Positions 57,643 through 64,000 of a stretch of DNA of 64,000 nt are shown here, piece after piece. The stretch is from an uncultured Phycisphaerales bacterium. Lineage in GTDB: Bacteria; Planctomycetota; Phycisphaerae; Phycisphaerales; UBA1924. How positions within the stretch are numbered: position 1 is the first letter of the stretch; the number at the start of each line of letters is the position of its first letter. Where the stretch lies: NCBI GenBank assembly GCA_903929885.1, contig CAIYWI010000075.1, positions 1 through 64,000 on the forward strand, written 5' to 3'. Position numbers and translations under genes: made by a program. The notes beneath the pieces are model-generated. The model did not search any database. It was not told the DNA's origin and was given only the letters and a program-made list of their open reading frames with translations.

Positions 57643-57675
57643 GCACGAACCTTCGAATTGTCCGAAGGTTCGTGC
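57643..57675. repeat. Perfect 13-bp inverted repeat upstream of the AbiE locus
   Basis: GCACGAACCTTCG (57643-57655) and CGAAGGTTCGTGC (57663-57675) with a 7-nt loop AATTGTC. No T-run follows on either strand. It lies about 250 bp before abiEi inside a 566-bp stretch (57357-57922) in which no gene was recognised. It may be a factor-independent structure, operator or insertion-site remnant. Confidence 0.6.
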
Positions 57676-57888
57676 ATGCCGTCGAGAAGCTGCGGCGACG
57701 TCCCTTGATTCGTGAACGTCTTTGCCTGGACGCGATGGGGCCCGCAACTGGCGGAAACCAGCTTGCAGAGGCGTTCCTGGCCCTTCAGCCCGCGGCGGCT
57801 CGGGTCGCAGAGGCGGCATGGAGGCGAATCGCCTGTCGATGGTCACGACCCGTTCGACAACCATCGGGAAATGGCTGGAGCGAAACGT

Positions 57889-57904
57889 CTATACTTGTCG
57901 ATAG
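57889..57904 (+). promoter_or_regulatory. Candidate -10 box and overlapping operator of the AbiE operon
   Basis: TATACT (57890-57895) is a near-consensus -10 without a clear -35. It overlaps the imperfect palindrome CTATACTTGTCGATAG (57889-57904). AbiEi antitoxins are known to bind inverted repeats at their own promoter, so this is a plausible autoregulatory site. Confidence 0.4.
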
Positions 57905-57922
57905 ATAGAGGCGAATCGAACC

Positions 57923-58549
57923 ATGTCTCCGAGCAAGCGACACGCCCCGACCATTGTCTCAGAGAGGGCCGCCCGGATCTTCCGCGAGGCCGGCGGCACG
58001 CTGCGTGCCGTCGCTGCGCACAGGGCCGGGATCCACCCACGGGTGCTGCACGCCATGGTGAAGGCGGGGGTGATCAACCGGGTCAGCCGCGGCATCTATC
58101 AACTGGCGGATGCGTCGCTTCTCTCCGATCCCGACCTCGTTGTCGTCGCCCACAAGGCTCCGAACGCCGTCGTCTGCCTGATTTCCGCTCTGGCGTTTCA
58201 CGGCCTGACGACGCAGATTCCGCACGGGGTGGATATCGCCGTTGCGCCGGGGGCGCGCACGCCCAAGCTCGATCACCCGCCGGTCCATGTCTTCCGATTC
58301 GGAGGCAAGTCGCTGACCGAGGGCGTCGAGAAGCACATGATCGATGGCGCATCGGTGCGAGTCTTCAGCCCCGCAAAGACGGTCGCCGACTGCTTCAAGT
58401 TTCGCAATCGCGTCGGCATCGATGTGGCGGTCGAGGCTCTCCGAAACCACCTGCGCAAGCGAGGCCGGAACGTCGACGACCTGATCCGGTTCGCGGAGGT
58501 CGATCGCGTGCGGAGAATCATGATGCCCTATATCGAGGCGACGCTGTGA
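57923..58549 (+). CDS. AbiEi-family type IV antitoxin
   Basis: The 208-residue protein has an N-terminal winged-helix domain (SERAARIFREAGGTLRAVAAHRAGIHPRVLHAMVKAGVINRVSRGIYQLA). The AbiEi C-terminal domain follows (HKAPNAVVCLISALAFHGLTTQIPHGVDIAV..., VRVFSPAKTVADCFKFRNRVGIDVAVEALRNHL). It is the antitoxin/repressor of AbiE phage-abortive-infection systems, which neutralises the nucleotidyltransferase toxin indirectly. Its TGA overlaps the GTG of the toxin gene by four bases (GTGA), the usual coupling. AbiE modules are accessory and mobile; the AT-richer flank here differs from the chromosome around it. Confidence 0.9.
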   Translation: MSPSKRHAPTIVSERAARIFREAGGTLRAVAAHRAGIHPRVLHAMVKAGVINRVSRGIYQLADASLLSDPDLVVVAHKAPNAVVCLISALAFHGLTTQIPHGVDIAVAPGARTPKLDHPPVHVFRFGGKSLTEGVEKHMIDGASVRVFSPAKTVADCFKFRNRVGIDVAVEALRNHLRKRGRNVDDLIRFAEVDRVRRIMMPYIEATL

Positions 58550-59460
58550 CCAAGGGGAAACCCGCCATCATCGCGGCATCGGTCCATGCACGGCTCATGA
58601 ACATCGCCCGCGCCCAAGGGCGGTCGTTCAACGACCTGCTCCAGCTCTACGCGATGGAGCGATTCCTCCACCGACTCTCTCGTTCGTCTCACGGTTCGAG
58701 GTTCACGCTCAAGGGCGCACTCATGCTGCGGGTATGGAATCCCGCGACCTATCGCACGACGCGAGACATCGACCTGCTCGGCCGCCTGTCGAACGCGGTC
58801 GACGCGGTCGCCGAGGTGGTCCGTGACATTTGTCGCCAGGAGGTCGATCCGGACGGACTCGAGTTCGATGCGGAAACAGTGCGAGGCGAGTCCATCATCG
58901 AGGACGGCGACTACCAAGGCGTTCGCATCGGCTTCAGAGGCAGTCTCGGCGGCGCGCGTGCGGACATGCAGATCGACGTGGGCTTTGGCGACGAAGTGAC
59001 ACCCTCGCCCGCCGAGATCGAGTTTCCCGTGCTGCTCGCCAACCCTGCGCCGCGGCTCATCGGGTATCCGCCCGAGACGACCATCGCGGAGAAGTTCGAG
59101 GTCATGCTCAAACGAGGCCTGGCCAACAGCCGGATGAAGGATTTTCACGACATCTGGTGACTTTCGCGCTCGAGGGCGTTCGATGGCGGCGTGCTTGCGG
59201 CGGCCATGAAGTCGACGTGTTCCCGCCGCGGAACGGCGATCGTCGAGCGACCGACCGCGCTCACTAGGACGTTCGCCGACGACTCCTCGAAGCGGGCCCA
59301 ATGGCGAGCGTTTCGAGGGCGACTCTCGCCAACGAACTGTCCAGAGGACTTCGCGGTCGTCGTCGAGTCCATCATGGCGTTCATTCAGCCAGTCGCTGCC
59401 GCGATCGCCACGGATCGCGCCTTCACGGGCCAGTGGCAGCCTCCCGGGCCGTGGAAGTGA
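58546..59460 (+). pseudogene. AbiEii-family nucleotidyltransferase toxin, interrupted by an in-frame TGA
   Basis: From a GTG start the frame encodes SFNDLLQLYAMERFLHRL, FTLKGALMLRVW, TTRDIDLLG (the D-x-D nucleotidyltransferase site), GVRIGFRG, TTIAEKFEVML and RMKDFHDIW, then TGA at 59158-59160. The same frame continues without another stop to 59460: LSRSRAFDGGVLAAA...RRGTAI...FADDSSKRAQWRAFRGRL...FTGQWQPPGPW, which is the expected AbiEii C-terminal domain. A single nonsense codon thus splits a full-length gene of 304 codons plus stop. The truncated 204-residue product keeps all catalytic motifs but lacks about 100 C-terminal residues. Confidence 0.85.
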
Positions 59461-59765
59461 CGCACCCTGTCGGCTGCGACCGGAACAGGATTGAATCCAA
59501 GCCTCGAGTCGAGCGGACTGGCGACATGGCTCCGACCACGACTCCGCGTGACGATCGAGTGCACTGAAGGCGAGCGGGCGTTCGTCCTGCTCGCGGTTTG
59601 CGCGTGGGCAGCGATAGGTGTTCGCCCGACGAATTTTCATCCGATTGCCACCCCATGCTGTGTCGGTGGTTGCCGCCGCCTCGTCGCTTCATGCGACCTC
59701 CGAATCCGATCGGATGTTCGCTCGCGTGTCGACCGGAACGGCTCCTGCAAGACTCGGTGACGCGT
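59461..59765. other. Intergenic region, nothing recognised
   Basis: About 300 bases between the AbiEii relic and the stop of thrC. Both flanking genes end here. No clear terminator hairpin or coding pattern was seen. Confidence 0.4.
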
Positions 59766-61301
59766 TCACCCGCCCATCGCCCGCAGGATGTCCTCGATGC
59801 GGTCCGCGACCTTGATCGGCGGGTTGCTCCAGCGTCCGCTTGGGCGGGCGGCGGAGAGATCGACGGAGGCCGCCTTCATCGACGCGCCGGTGTGGTAGCC
59901 GACGGTCACGTCGGGATCCTTGAGCACGTGGCCGGTGAGGATGCACGCCACGGTCTCGCGGGGTGCAATCACGCCTTCGCGGCGCAGCAGACGCACGCCG
60001 GCGACCGACGCCCCCGACGCGGGTTCGCAGCCGAAGCCCATGCGGCCCACGAGCGCCTTGTGCTCGACGATCTCCTCGTCACTCACGCTCCGCACCACGC
60101 CGTCCATCGCGTGCAGGGCCCGCAGCGCCTTGGGCAGGTTGACGGGCCGGTTGATCTCGATGGCGGTGGCGACGGTGTGCGCTCGCTCGTTGGCCTCGTC
60201 CATGCGGCGATATTCGGCGCGGACGCGGTCGATGTCGTAGGTGCCGCGCAGGCACGGCGAGGGCTTGCCGCGACATGCGCATCCCTTGCACGTCACGGCG
60301 CCGTTGCAGGTGGCGGGCGTCCAGCGGACGCCCAGCGTGTTCCAGATGCGGTCGAGCGTGCTGGAGCCCTGGGCCTGGATGACGGCCAGCCGCGGCACGC
60401 GGTCGACGAGCCCCAGCGCCTTGAGCTCGATGAAGGCCTTGCCGAAGGCCGAGCAGTTGCCCAGATTGCCCCCGGGCACCACGATCCAGTCGGGCACCTT
60501 CCAGTCGAGGCCCTCGAGGATGCGGTACATGATCGACTTCTGCCCCTCGAGCCGGAAGGGGTTCACCGAGTTCATCAGGTAGATGCCCTGCTCGGGCCGC
60601 GTCTCGGCGATCTCTCGCACGCGGGCGAGGCACGCGTCGAAGTCGCCCGCGACCTGGAGCGTGACCGCCCCGTACTCGAGGGCCTGGCTCAGCTTCCCGT
60701 AGGCGATCTTGCCGTCGCCGATGAAGACGAAGCAGCGCATGCCGGTGAGTGCGCCGTAGACGGCGAGGGCGGCGGAGGTGTTGCCAGTCGAGGCGCAGGC
60801 GACGCGGGTCGCGTTCACCATCCTGGCGTGCGTGAAGGCCGCCGCCATGCCGTTGTCCTTGAAGCTGCCCGAGGGGTTGAACCCCTCGTACTGCAGGAAG
60901 ACTCGTCCGCCCGCGTCGACGTCCATGCCCACCTCGCGGGCCACGCCGTCGGCGCGTTGCAGGTTGGTCCGGCCCTCGCCGATGGTCACGATCTCGCTCG
61001 GGTCGCGGAAGAATGGGAGCAGGTCGCGGAACCGCCACACGCCTGAAAAGTCGAGGGCCGACTCGGTGGCGGGGCCGCCGCCCGCGGGGCCGCGGGGGCC
61101 GGTGGTGCGGCCGCGTTCCTCGATGAGTCGCCAGTAGTCGCGGGGGAAGTTCGCGGGCCACTCGTAGGACACGTCGAGCAGTTCGCCGCAGGAGCGACAG
61201 GCCACCAGCGGCTCGGTCACGGGATACTCCGCCGCGCACGCAGCGTTGAGGCAGGTCTGGACGACGCGGACGGGCTGGAGGCGATCACCTGGGAATGGCA
61301 T
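59766..61301 (-). CDS. thrC: Threonine synthase with zinc ribbon and internal Cys cluster
   Basis: The 511-residue PLP enzyme converts O-phosphohomoserine to threonine. The N-terminal zinc ribbon reads CLNAAC...CRSC (residues 17-38). The PLP Lys is K148 in [29 protein letters not shown] binds phosphate. [19 protein letters not shown] and [15 protein letters not shown] are further family motifs. A segment at residues 332-350 has five Cys (C332, C338, C341, C343, C350) in a Gly/Lys-rich context, which I do not know from standard ThrC. The ATG at 61301 is set by the zinc-ribbon start. It is divergent from the pseudouridine synthase gene. Confidence 0.9.
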   Translation of the reverse strand: MPFPGDRLQPVRVVQTCLNAACAAEYPVTEPLVACRSCGELLDVSYEWPANFPRDYWRLIEERGRTTGPRGPAGGGPATESALDFSGVWRFRDLLPFFRDPSEIVTIGEGRTNLQRADGVAREVGMDVDAGGRVFLQYEGFNPSGSFKDNGMAAAFTHARMVNATRVACASTGNTSAALAVYGALTGMRCFVFIGDGKIAYGKLSQALEYGAVTLQVAGDFDACLARVREIAETRPEQGIYLMNSVNPFRLEGQKSIMYRILEGLDWKVPDWIVVPGGNLGNCSAFGKAFIELKALGLVDRVPRLAVIQAQGSSTLDRIWNTLGVRWTPATCNGAVTCKGCACRGKPSPCLRGTYDIDRVRAEYRRMDEANERAHTVATAIEINRPVNLPKALRALHAMDGVVRSVSDEEIVEHKALVGRMGFGCEPASGASVAGVRLLRREGVIAPRETVACILTGHVLKDPDVTVGYHTGASMKAASVDLSAARPSGRWSNPPIKVADRIEDILRAMGG

Positions 61302-61501
61302 GGCGAGTCGAGAGGTGGTGGAATCGGGAGCGAGCGAGGCGGGATGGGCTTCATCCCTATCGGACGAACGAAGGGACGTCACCAGAAGCCCCGAGGCGAC
61401 GCCGGCGGCGGGCCGGCGCTCGGCCGCCCTTCGTCGGCGAGGCTCCCCTCTCGGGGCGGGTCGCACGCCGACGGTTCGCGGTCAATGATCCCCCGTTGCA
61501 G

Positions 61502-62146
61502 GTGCCGGCCCTTTCCATCGTCCACGCCACCGACCGCTACGTCGTGATCGACAAGCCCTCGGGGTTGCTGTCGGTGCCGGGGATCGGGCCTCACAAGCAG
61601 GACTGCGCGGTGGCGAGGGTGCGGGCGATGTTCCCCCGCAGCGAAGGCCCGCTCGTGGTGCATCGCCTCGACATGGAGACGTCGGGCCTGCTCGTCTTCG
61701 GACTCGATCCCGATTCGCAGCGAGAGTTGAGCGGGCAGTTCGAGCGACGCATCCCTTCCAAGTCGTACGTCGCGCTGCTCGAGGGCGTGCTCGACGTCGA
61801 GGAGGGGCTCATTTCGCTGCCGATGCGCCCGGACGTGGCCAATCGCCCGTGGCAGATGATCGACCACATCCACGGGCGCAACGCCGAGACGGCCTTTCGC
61901 GTGATGGCCCGCGAGATCGATCGCACGCGAGTGCGCTTCGAGCCGATCACCGGTCGGGCCCACCAGTTGCGACTGCACGCGGCGACGATGCGCTGTCAGG
62001 GCGGACTCGGCGCGCCGATTCTCGGCGACCCGCTCTACGGCGACGCGGCGTCCGCGCGCCGGCTCATGCTCCATGCGGCCGCGCTTTCGTTCCTCGACCC
62101 TTCGACCGGCGGACGGGTGGAGTTCGAATCGCCCACGCCCTTCTGA
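61502..62146 (+). CDS. RluA-family pseudouridine synthase
   Basis: The protein has the RluA signature VHRLDMETSGLLVFGLD (catalytic Asp in HRLD), preceded by VVIDKPSGLLSVPG. SKSYVALLEG, ITGRAHQLRLHAATM and PILGDPLYGD follow. It isomerises uridine in rRNA or tRNA. No S4 domain is present. The start is uncertain: GTG at 61502 (214 residues) or TTG at 61496 give a normal N-terminus. The ATG at 61295 would add 69 Arg-rich residues and overlap the divergent thrC start by 7 bp. Confidence 0.85.
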   Translation: MPALSIVHATDRYVVIDKPSGLLSVPGIGPHKQDCAVARVRAMFPRSEGPLVVHRLDMETSGLLVFGLDPDSQRELSGQFERRIPSKSYVALLEGVLDVEEGLISLPMRPDVANRPWQMIDHIHGRNAETAFRVMAREIDRTRVRFEPITGRAHQLRLHAATMRCQGGLGAPILGDPLYGDAASARRLMLHAAALSFLDPSTGGRVEFESPTPF

Positions 62147-62236
62147 ACCGGGAAATCGACGAACGAATCGACGGCGGCCGCCCCGGGATGGTGGGCCACC
62201 CCGAGTCGGCCCCGCGAGCGGGGCAATAATCGCGCC

Positions 62237-63493
62237 ATGGACCAGTTCCGAGGCCTCCTCGCCGTGCTCCTGCTGCTTGCGGCGGGATTCCTGCTCTCCG
62301 CCAACCGGCGGGCCGTCAGGCCTCGCATCGTGGTGGCGGGGGTGCTGCTTCAGGTGGTCATCGCGTGGGCGTGCCTTTCCTTTCCGCCGGTGGTCGCCGC
62401 CTTTCAGGGGTTCGCCACCGGCGTGACCAAGGTCATCTCCTTCGCCGACGAGGGCACGGTGTTCCTCTTCGGAAAGCTGGCCGACGCGAGCCAGCCGTGG
62501 GGCTTCGTCTTCGCCGTCAAGGTGCTGCCGGTCATCATCTTCTTCGCGTCGCTGATGAGCGTGCTCTACCACGTGGGCGTGATGCAGCCCGTGGTGGCAT
62601 CGCTCGCCTGGGTGCTGCGTCGCACGCTGGGCGTCACCGGGGCCGAGGCGCTCTCGGGGGCGGCCAACATCTTCCTCGGTCAGACCGAGGCCCCGCTCAC
62701 CGTCAAGCCCTTCATCGCGGGCATGACCCGTTCGCAGATCATGGCCGTCATGACCGGCGGGTTCGCCACCATCGCCGGCAGCGTGCTGGCGGCCTATGTC
62801 GGCATTCTCGGCGGCGAGAGCGAGGAGGGACGCATCCTCTTCGCCAAGCACCTCATGACCGCCAGCATCATGTCCGCGCCCGCGGGCTTCGTCATGGCCA
62901 AGATCATGATGCCCGAGACCGAGGAGCCGCCCGCGGAGGATCTCGAGCGGCTGCGTCGCGAACGAGGCGAGGAGTCCCGCAACGTGGTCGACGCGGCTGC
63001 GGCGGGCGCGTCGGACGGTCTGCGGCTCGCCGCCAACGTGGGGGCCATGCTCGTGGCCTTCGTCGCGCTCATCGCGATGGTCAACTGGCCCCTGTCGTAC
63101 CTGAGCGAGCGGGCGGGCCTCGAACCGCTGACGCTCCAGCGCATGCTCGGATGGCTCTTCATGCCGGTGGCGTGGTGCATGGGCGTCGAGCAGGCCGACT
63201 GCGCCAAGTTCGGCGCGGTGCTGGGGCAGCAGATCGTCGCCACCGAGTTCGTGGCCTACCTCGATCTCTCGAGGCACATCCGTGAAGGCACCATGGAGTC
63301 GAGATCGTGCCAAATCGCCACGTACGCCCTGTGCGGCTTTGCCAACCTGCCCTCGATCGCCATTCAGATCGGCGGGCTCTCGGCCATGGCGCCGTCGCGG
63401 CGGAGTGATTTTGCATCCATCGCGCCGCGAGCGATGGTCGCCGGGGCGTGCGCGTGCTGGATGACCGGTGCGGTGGCGGGGTTGTTTCTCTGA
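62237..63493 (+). CDS. Concentrative nucleoside transporter (NupC/CNT family)
   Basis: The 418-residue membrane protein has about ten hydrophobic segments and the CNT signatures IIFFASLMSVLYHVGVMQPVV, LSGAANIFLGQTEAPLTVKPF (substrate-binding G-Q-T-E), GGFATIAGSVLAAYV and TEFVAYLDL. CNT proteins import nucleosides with H+ or Na+. The two-repeat core is intact. It lies 90 bp after the pseudouridine synthase gene in the same direction and is followed by a 333-bp gap. Confidence 0.92.
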   Translation: MDQFRGLLAVLLLLAAGFLLSANRRAVRPRIVVAGVLLQVVIAWACLSFPPVVAAFQGFATGVTKVISFADEGTVFLFGKLADASQPWGFVFAVKVLPVIIFFASLMSVLYHVGVMQPVVASLAWVLRRTLGVTGAEALSGAANIFLGQTEAPLTVKPFIAGMTRSQIMAVMTGGFATIAGSVLAAYVGILGGESEEGRILFAKHLMTASIMSAPAGFVMAKIMMPETEEPPAEDLERLRRERGEESRNVVDAAAAGASDGLRLAANVGAMLVAFVALIAMVNWPLSYLSERAGLEPLTLQRMLGWLFMPVAWCMGVEQADCAKFGAVLGQQIVATEFVAYLDLSRHIREGTMESRSCQIATYALCGFANLPSIAIQIGGLSAMAPSRRSDFASIAPRAMVAGACACWMTGAVAGLFL

Positions 63494-63826
63494 CGCTCGG
63501 GCATCGGTGGATCGCGGCACGATGACGACCGATGGCGGCATGGCGTTGGTCGCGTCGCCCGGCAGGGCATGCCAGTCGTGGCCGTGTGGCGCGGCGAGTC
63601 TTCGAGCAAGCCCACGGAAGGACGCCGGTTCGCGAATGGCGGGCAGATATGGCGCGTTCATGGGAGCATGGGCGTCCGAGTCGTCGACGACCGCGCTGCA
63701 CGCGATGGATGGCGACGGGCCGATTCGCGGATCGGCGCTCGGCCGTGGGCTTGCCCGCCAAGCCGGGCGGCGCACCACGGCTACGGCTGGTGCGTCCTGT
63801 CGGGCGAAGAGCATGAGGATGCCGGA
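63494..63826. other. Intergenic region with a degenerate copy of the REP-like unit
   Basis: No gene is recognised in these 333 bases. At 63588-63617 the sequence GGCGAGTCTTCGAGCAAGCC resembles the centre of the 41.3-41.6 kb repeats (TGCGAGTCTTCGAGCGAACC). Open frames here give translations similar to those across the 41.4 kb repeats, as expected from shared repeat DNA rather than shared proteins. Confidence 0.4.
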
Positions 63827-64000
63827 TCACTCGGTCCAGAGCGTCGCGAGTTCGTGGCCGACGATCGCGTCGTGCGTGGTGCCGGCCGCCGCGAAGAGGC
63901 GGGCGATGGGTTCGTGACGCGGCTCGTCGCTGAGCTTGAAGGTCGAGTGGTGCATGGGCAGCAGTCGCCTCGCGCCCGACTCGACGAACATCGCCCACGC
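63827..64000 (-). CDS. MBL-fold metal-dependent hydrolase, C-terminal part (UlaG/NAPE-PLD-like)
   Basis: The last 57 residues of a protein that starts outside the window. RLLPMHHSTFKLSDEPRHEPIARL matches the C-terminal His-containing strand of metallo-beta-lactamase-fold hydrolases of the L-ascorbate-lactonase/NAPE-phospholipase D type (pattern hlPmHwGTF.ls.Ep..eP..r). The rest of the metal site (HxHxDH) is outside the window. Confidence 0.7.
   Translation of the reverse strand, partial: AWAMFVESGARRLLPMHHSTFKLSDEPRHEPIARLFAAAGTTHDAIVGHELATLWTE

Noticed and set aside
57643-57675. Rho-independent terminator
   Set aside because: The stem is strong but neither strand has a T-run after it, and the nearest gene ends are not adjacent.
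57372-57677. A 101-codon minus-strand frame between aroK and AbiE
   Set aside because: It contains the large inverted repeat, lacks a ribosome site and any family feature, and has a composition like other non-coding frames here.
59158-59160. Selenocysteine at the AbiEii TGA
   Set aside because: No SECIS-like hairpin was recognised after the TGA, the position is not a redox site in the family, and no sel gene is in the window; a plain nonsense change is simpler.
61295-61501. N-terminal extension of the RluA-family protein from the ATG at 61295
   Set aside because: The added 69 residues are Arg/Gly-rich without similarity to the family and would overlap the divergent thrC start; it is more likely the shared promoter region.
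62115-62146. tRNA T-arm-like GGAGTTCGAATCGCCC
   Set aside because: It is the 3' end of the pseudouridine synthase gene and no acceptor, D or anticodon arm can be folded around it.

Overview
The window is high-GC DNA that reads as a chromosome segment of a planctomycete of the class Phycisphaerae. The evidence is a PEP-CTERM protein, several exported proteins ending in a dockerin/EF-hand-like tail (pattern ADFN.DGG.D...E.FF..W), membrane proteins with a C.GCGYSL.G...CPEC zinc ribbon, and an LpxI-type lipid A gene that implies a Gram-negative outer membrane. No rRNA, tRNA, CRISPR array, integrase or transposase gene was recognised. Most of the window looks like ordinary chromosome with small accessory insertions.

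Layout. 1-5.7 kb: end of a periplasmic metal/cobalamin-binding protein, a zinc-ribbon membrane protein, a PEP-CTERM protein, lipoproteins, a YacL-like PIN/TRAM protein and an STN-like exported protein. 5.8-10.9 kb: a leftward polysaccharide-decoration operon (SGNH protein, MBOAT acyltransferase, GDP-fucose-synthase-like enzyme, glycosyltransferase). 11.1-22.5 kb: L,D-transpeptidase, a glycosyltransferase/esterase pair, NUDIX protein, dnaX-ybaB, tatA, queE, trmB, aroC, a TlyA-like methyltransferase and lpxI. 23-35 kb: a surface-protein region with a 2332-residue Ig/FG-GAP/dockerin giant, two tandem paralogous exported proteins and the remains of a further dockerin tail. 35-41 kb: a zinc-ribbon membrane protein, a 3-hydroxyacyl-CoA dehydrogenase, lepA and an Old Yellow Enzyme. 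41.3-41.6 kb: a cluster of REP/BIME-like palindromic repeats. 41.6-48.3 kb: the mutagenesis cassette imuA-imuB-dnaE2. 48.4-57.4 kb: methylisocitrate lyase, an S41-like lipoprotein, an exported methyltransferase-like protein, a Tat-exported phosphoesterase, guaB, gltA, trpF and aroK. 57.4-59.5 kb: an AbiE-type toxin-antitoxin pair whose toxin gene is cut by a single in-frame TGA. 59.8-64 kb: threonine synthase with an odd cysteine cluster, an RluA pseudouridine synthase, a CNT nucleoside transporter and the end of an MBL-fold hydrolase.

Main observations. (1) dnaX carries an A7 slippery run, a stop codon two codons later, and a perfect 7-bp hairpin 8 nt downstream. The -1 frame continues for about 85 residues into a plausible DnaX C-terminus that ends 49 bp before ybaB. 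This is the expected design for programmed -1 frameshifting giving gamma- and tau-like products. (2) The AbiEii toxin is intact except for one TGA. (3) imuA has a near-consensus promoter that would give an almost leaderless mRNA, and a coding 15-bp minisatellite. (4) Threonine synthase, LepA and DnaX each carry a lineage-type insertion or loss. (5) Four dockerin-like tails, one of them a relic, lie within about 4.6 kb. Shine-Dalgarno sites are visible for only a minority of genes, so several starts rest on protein features and gene spacing.
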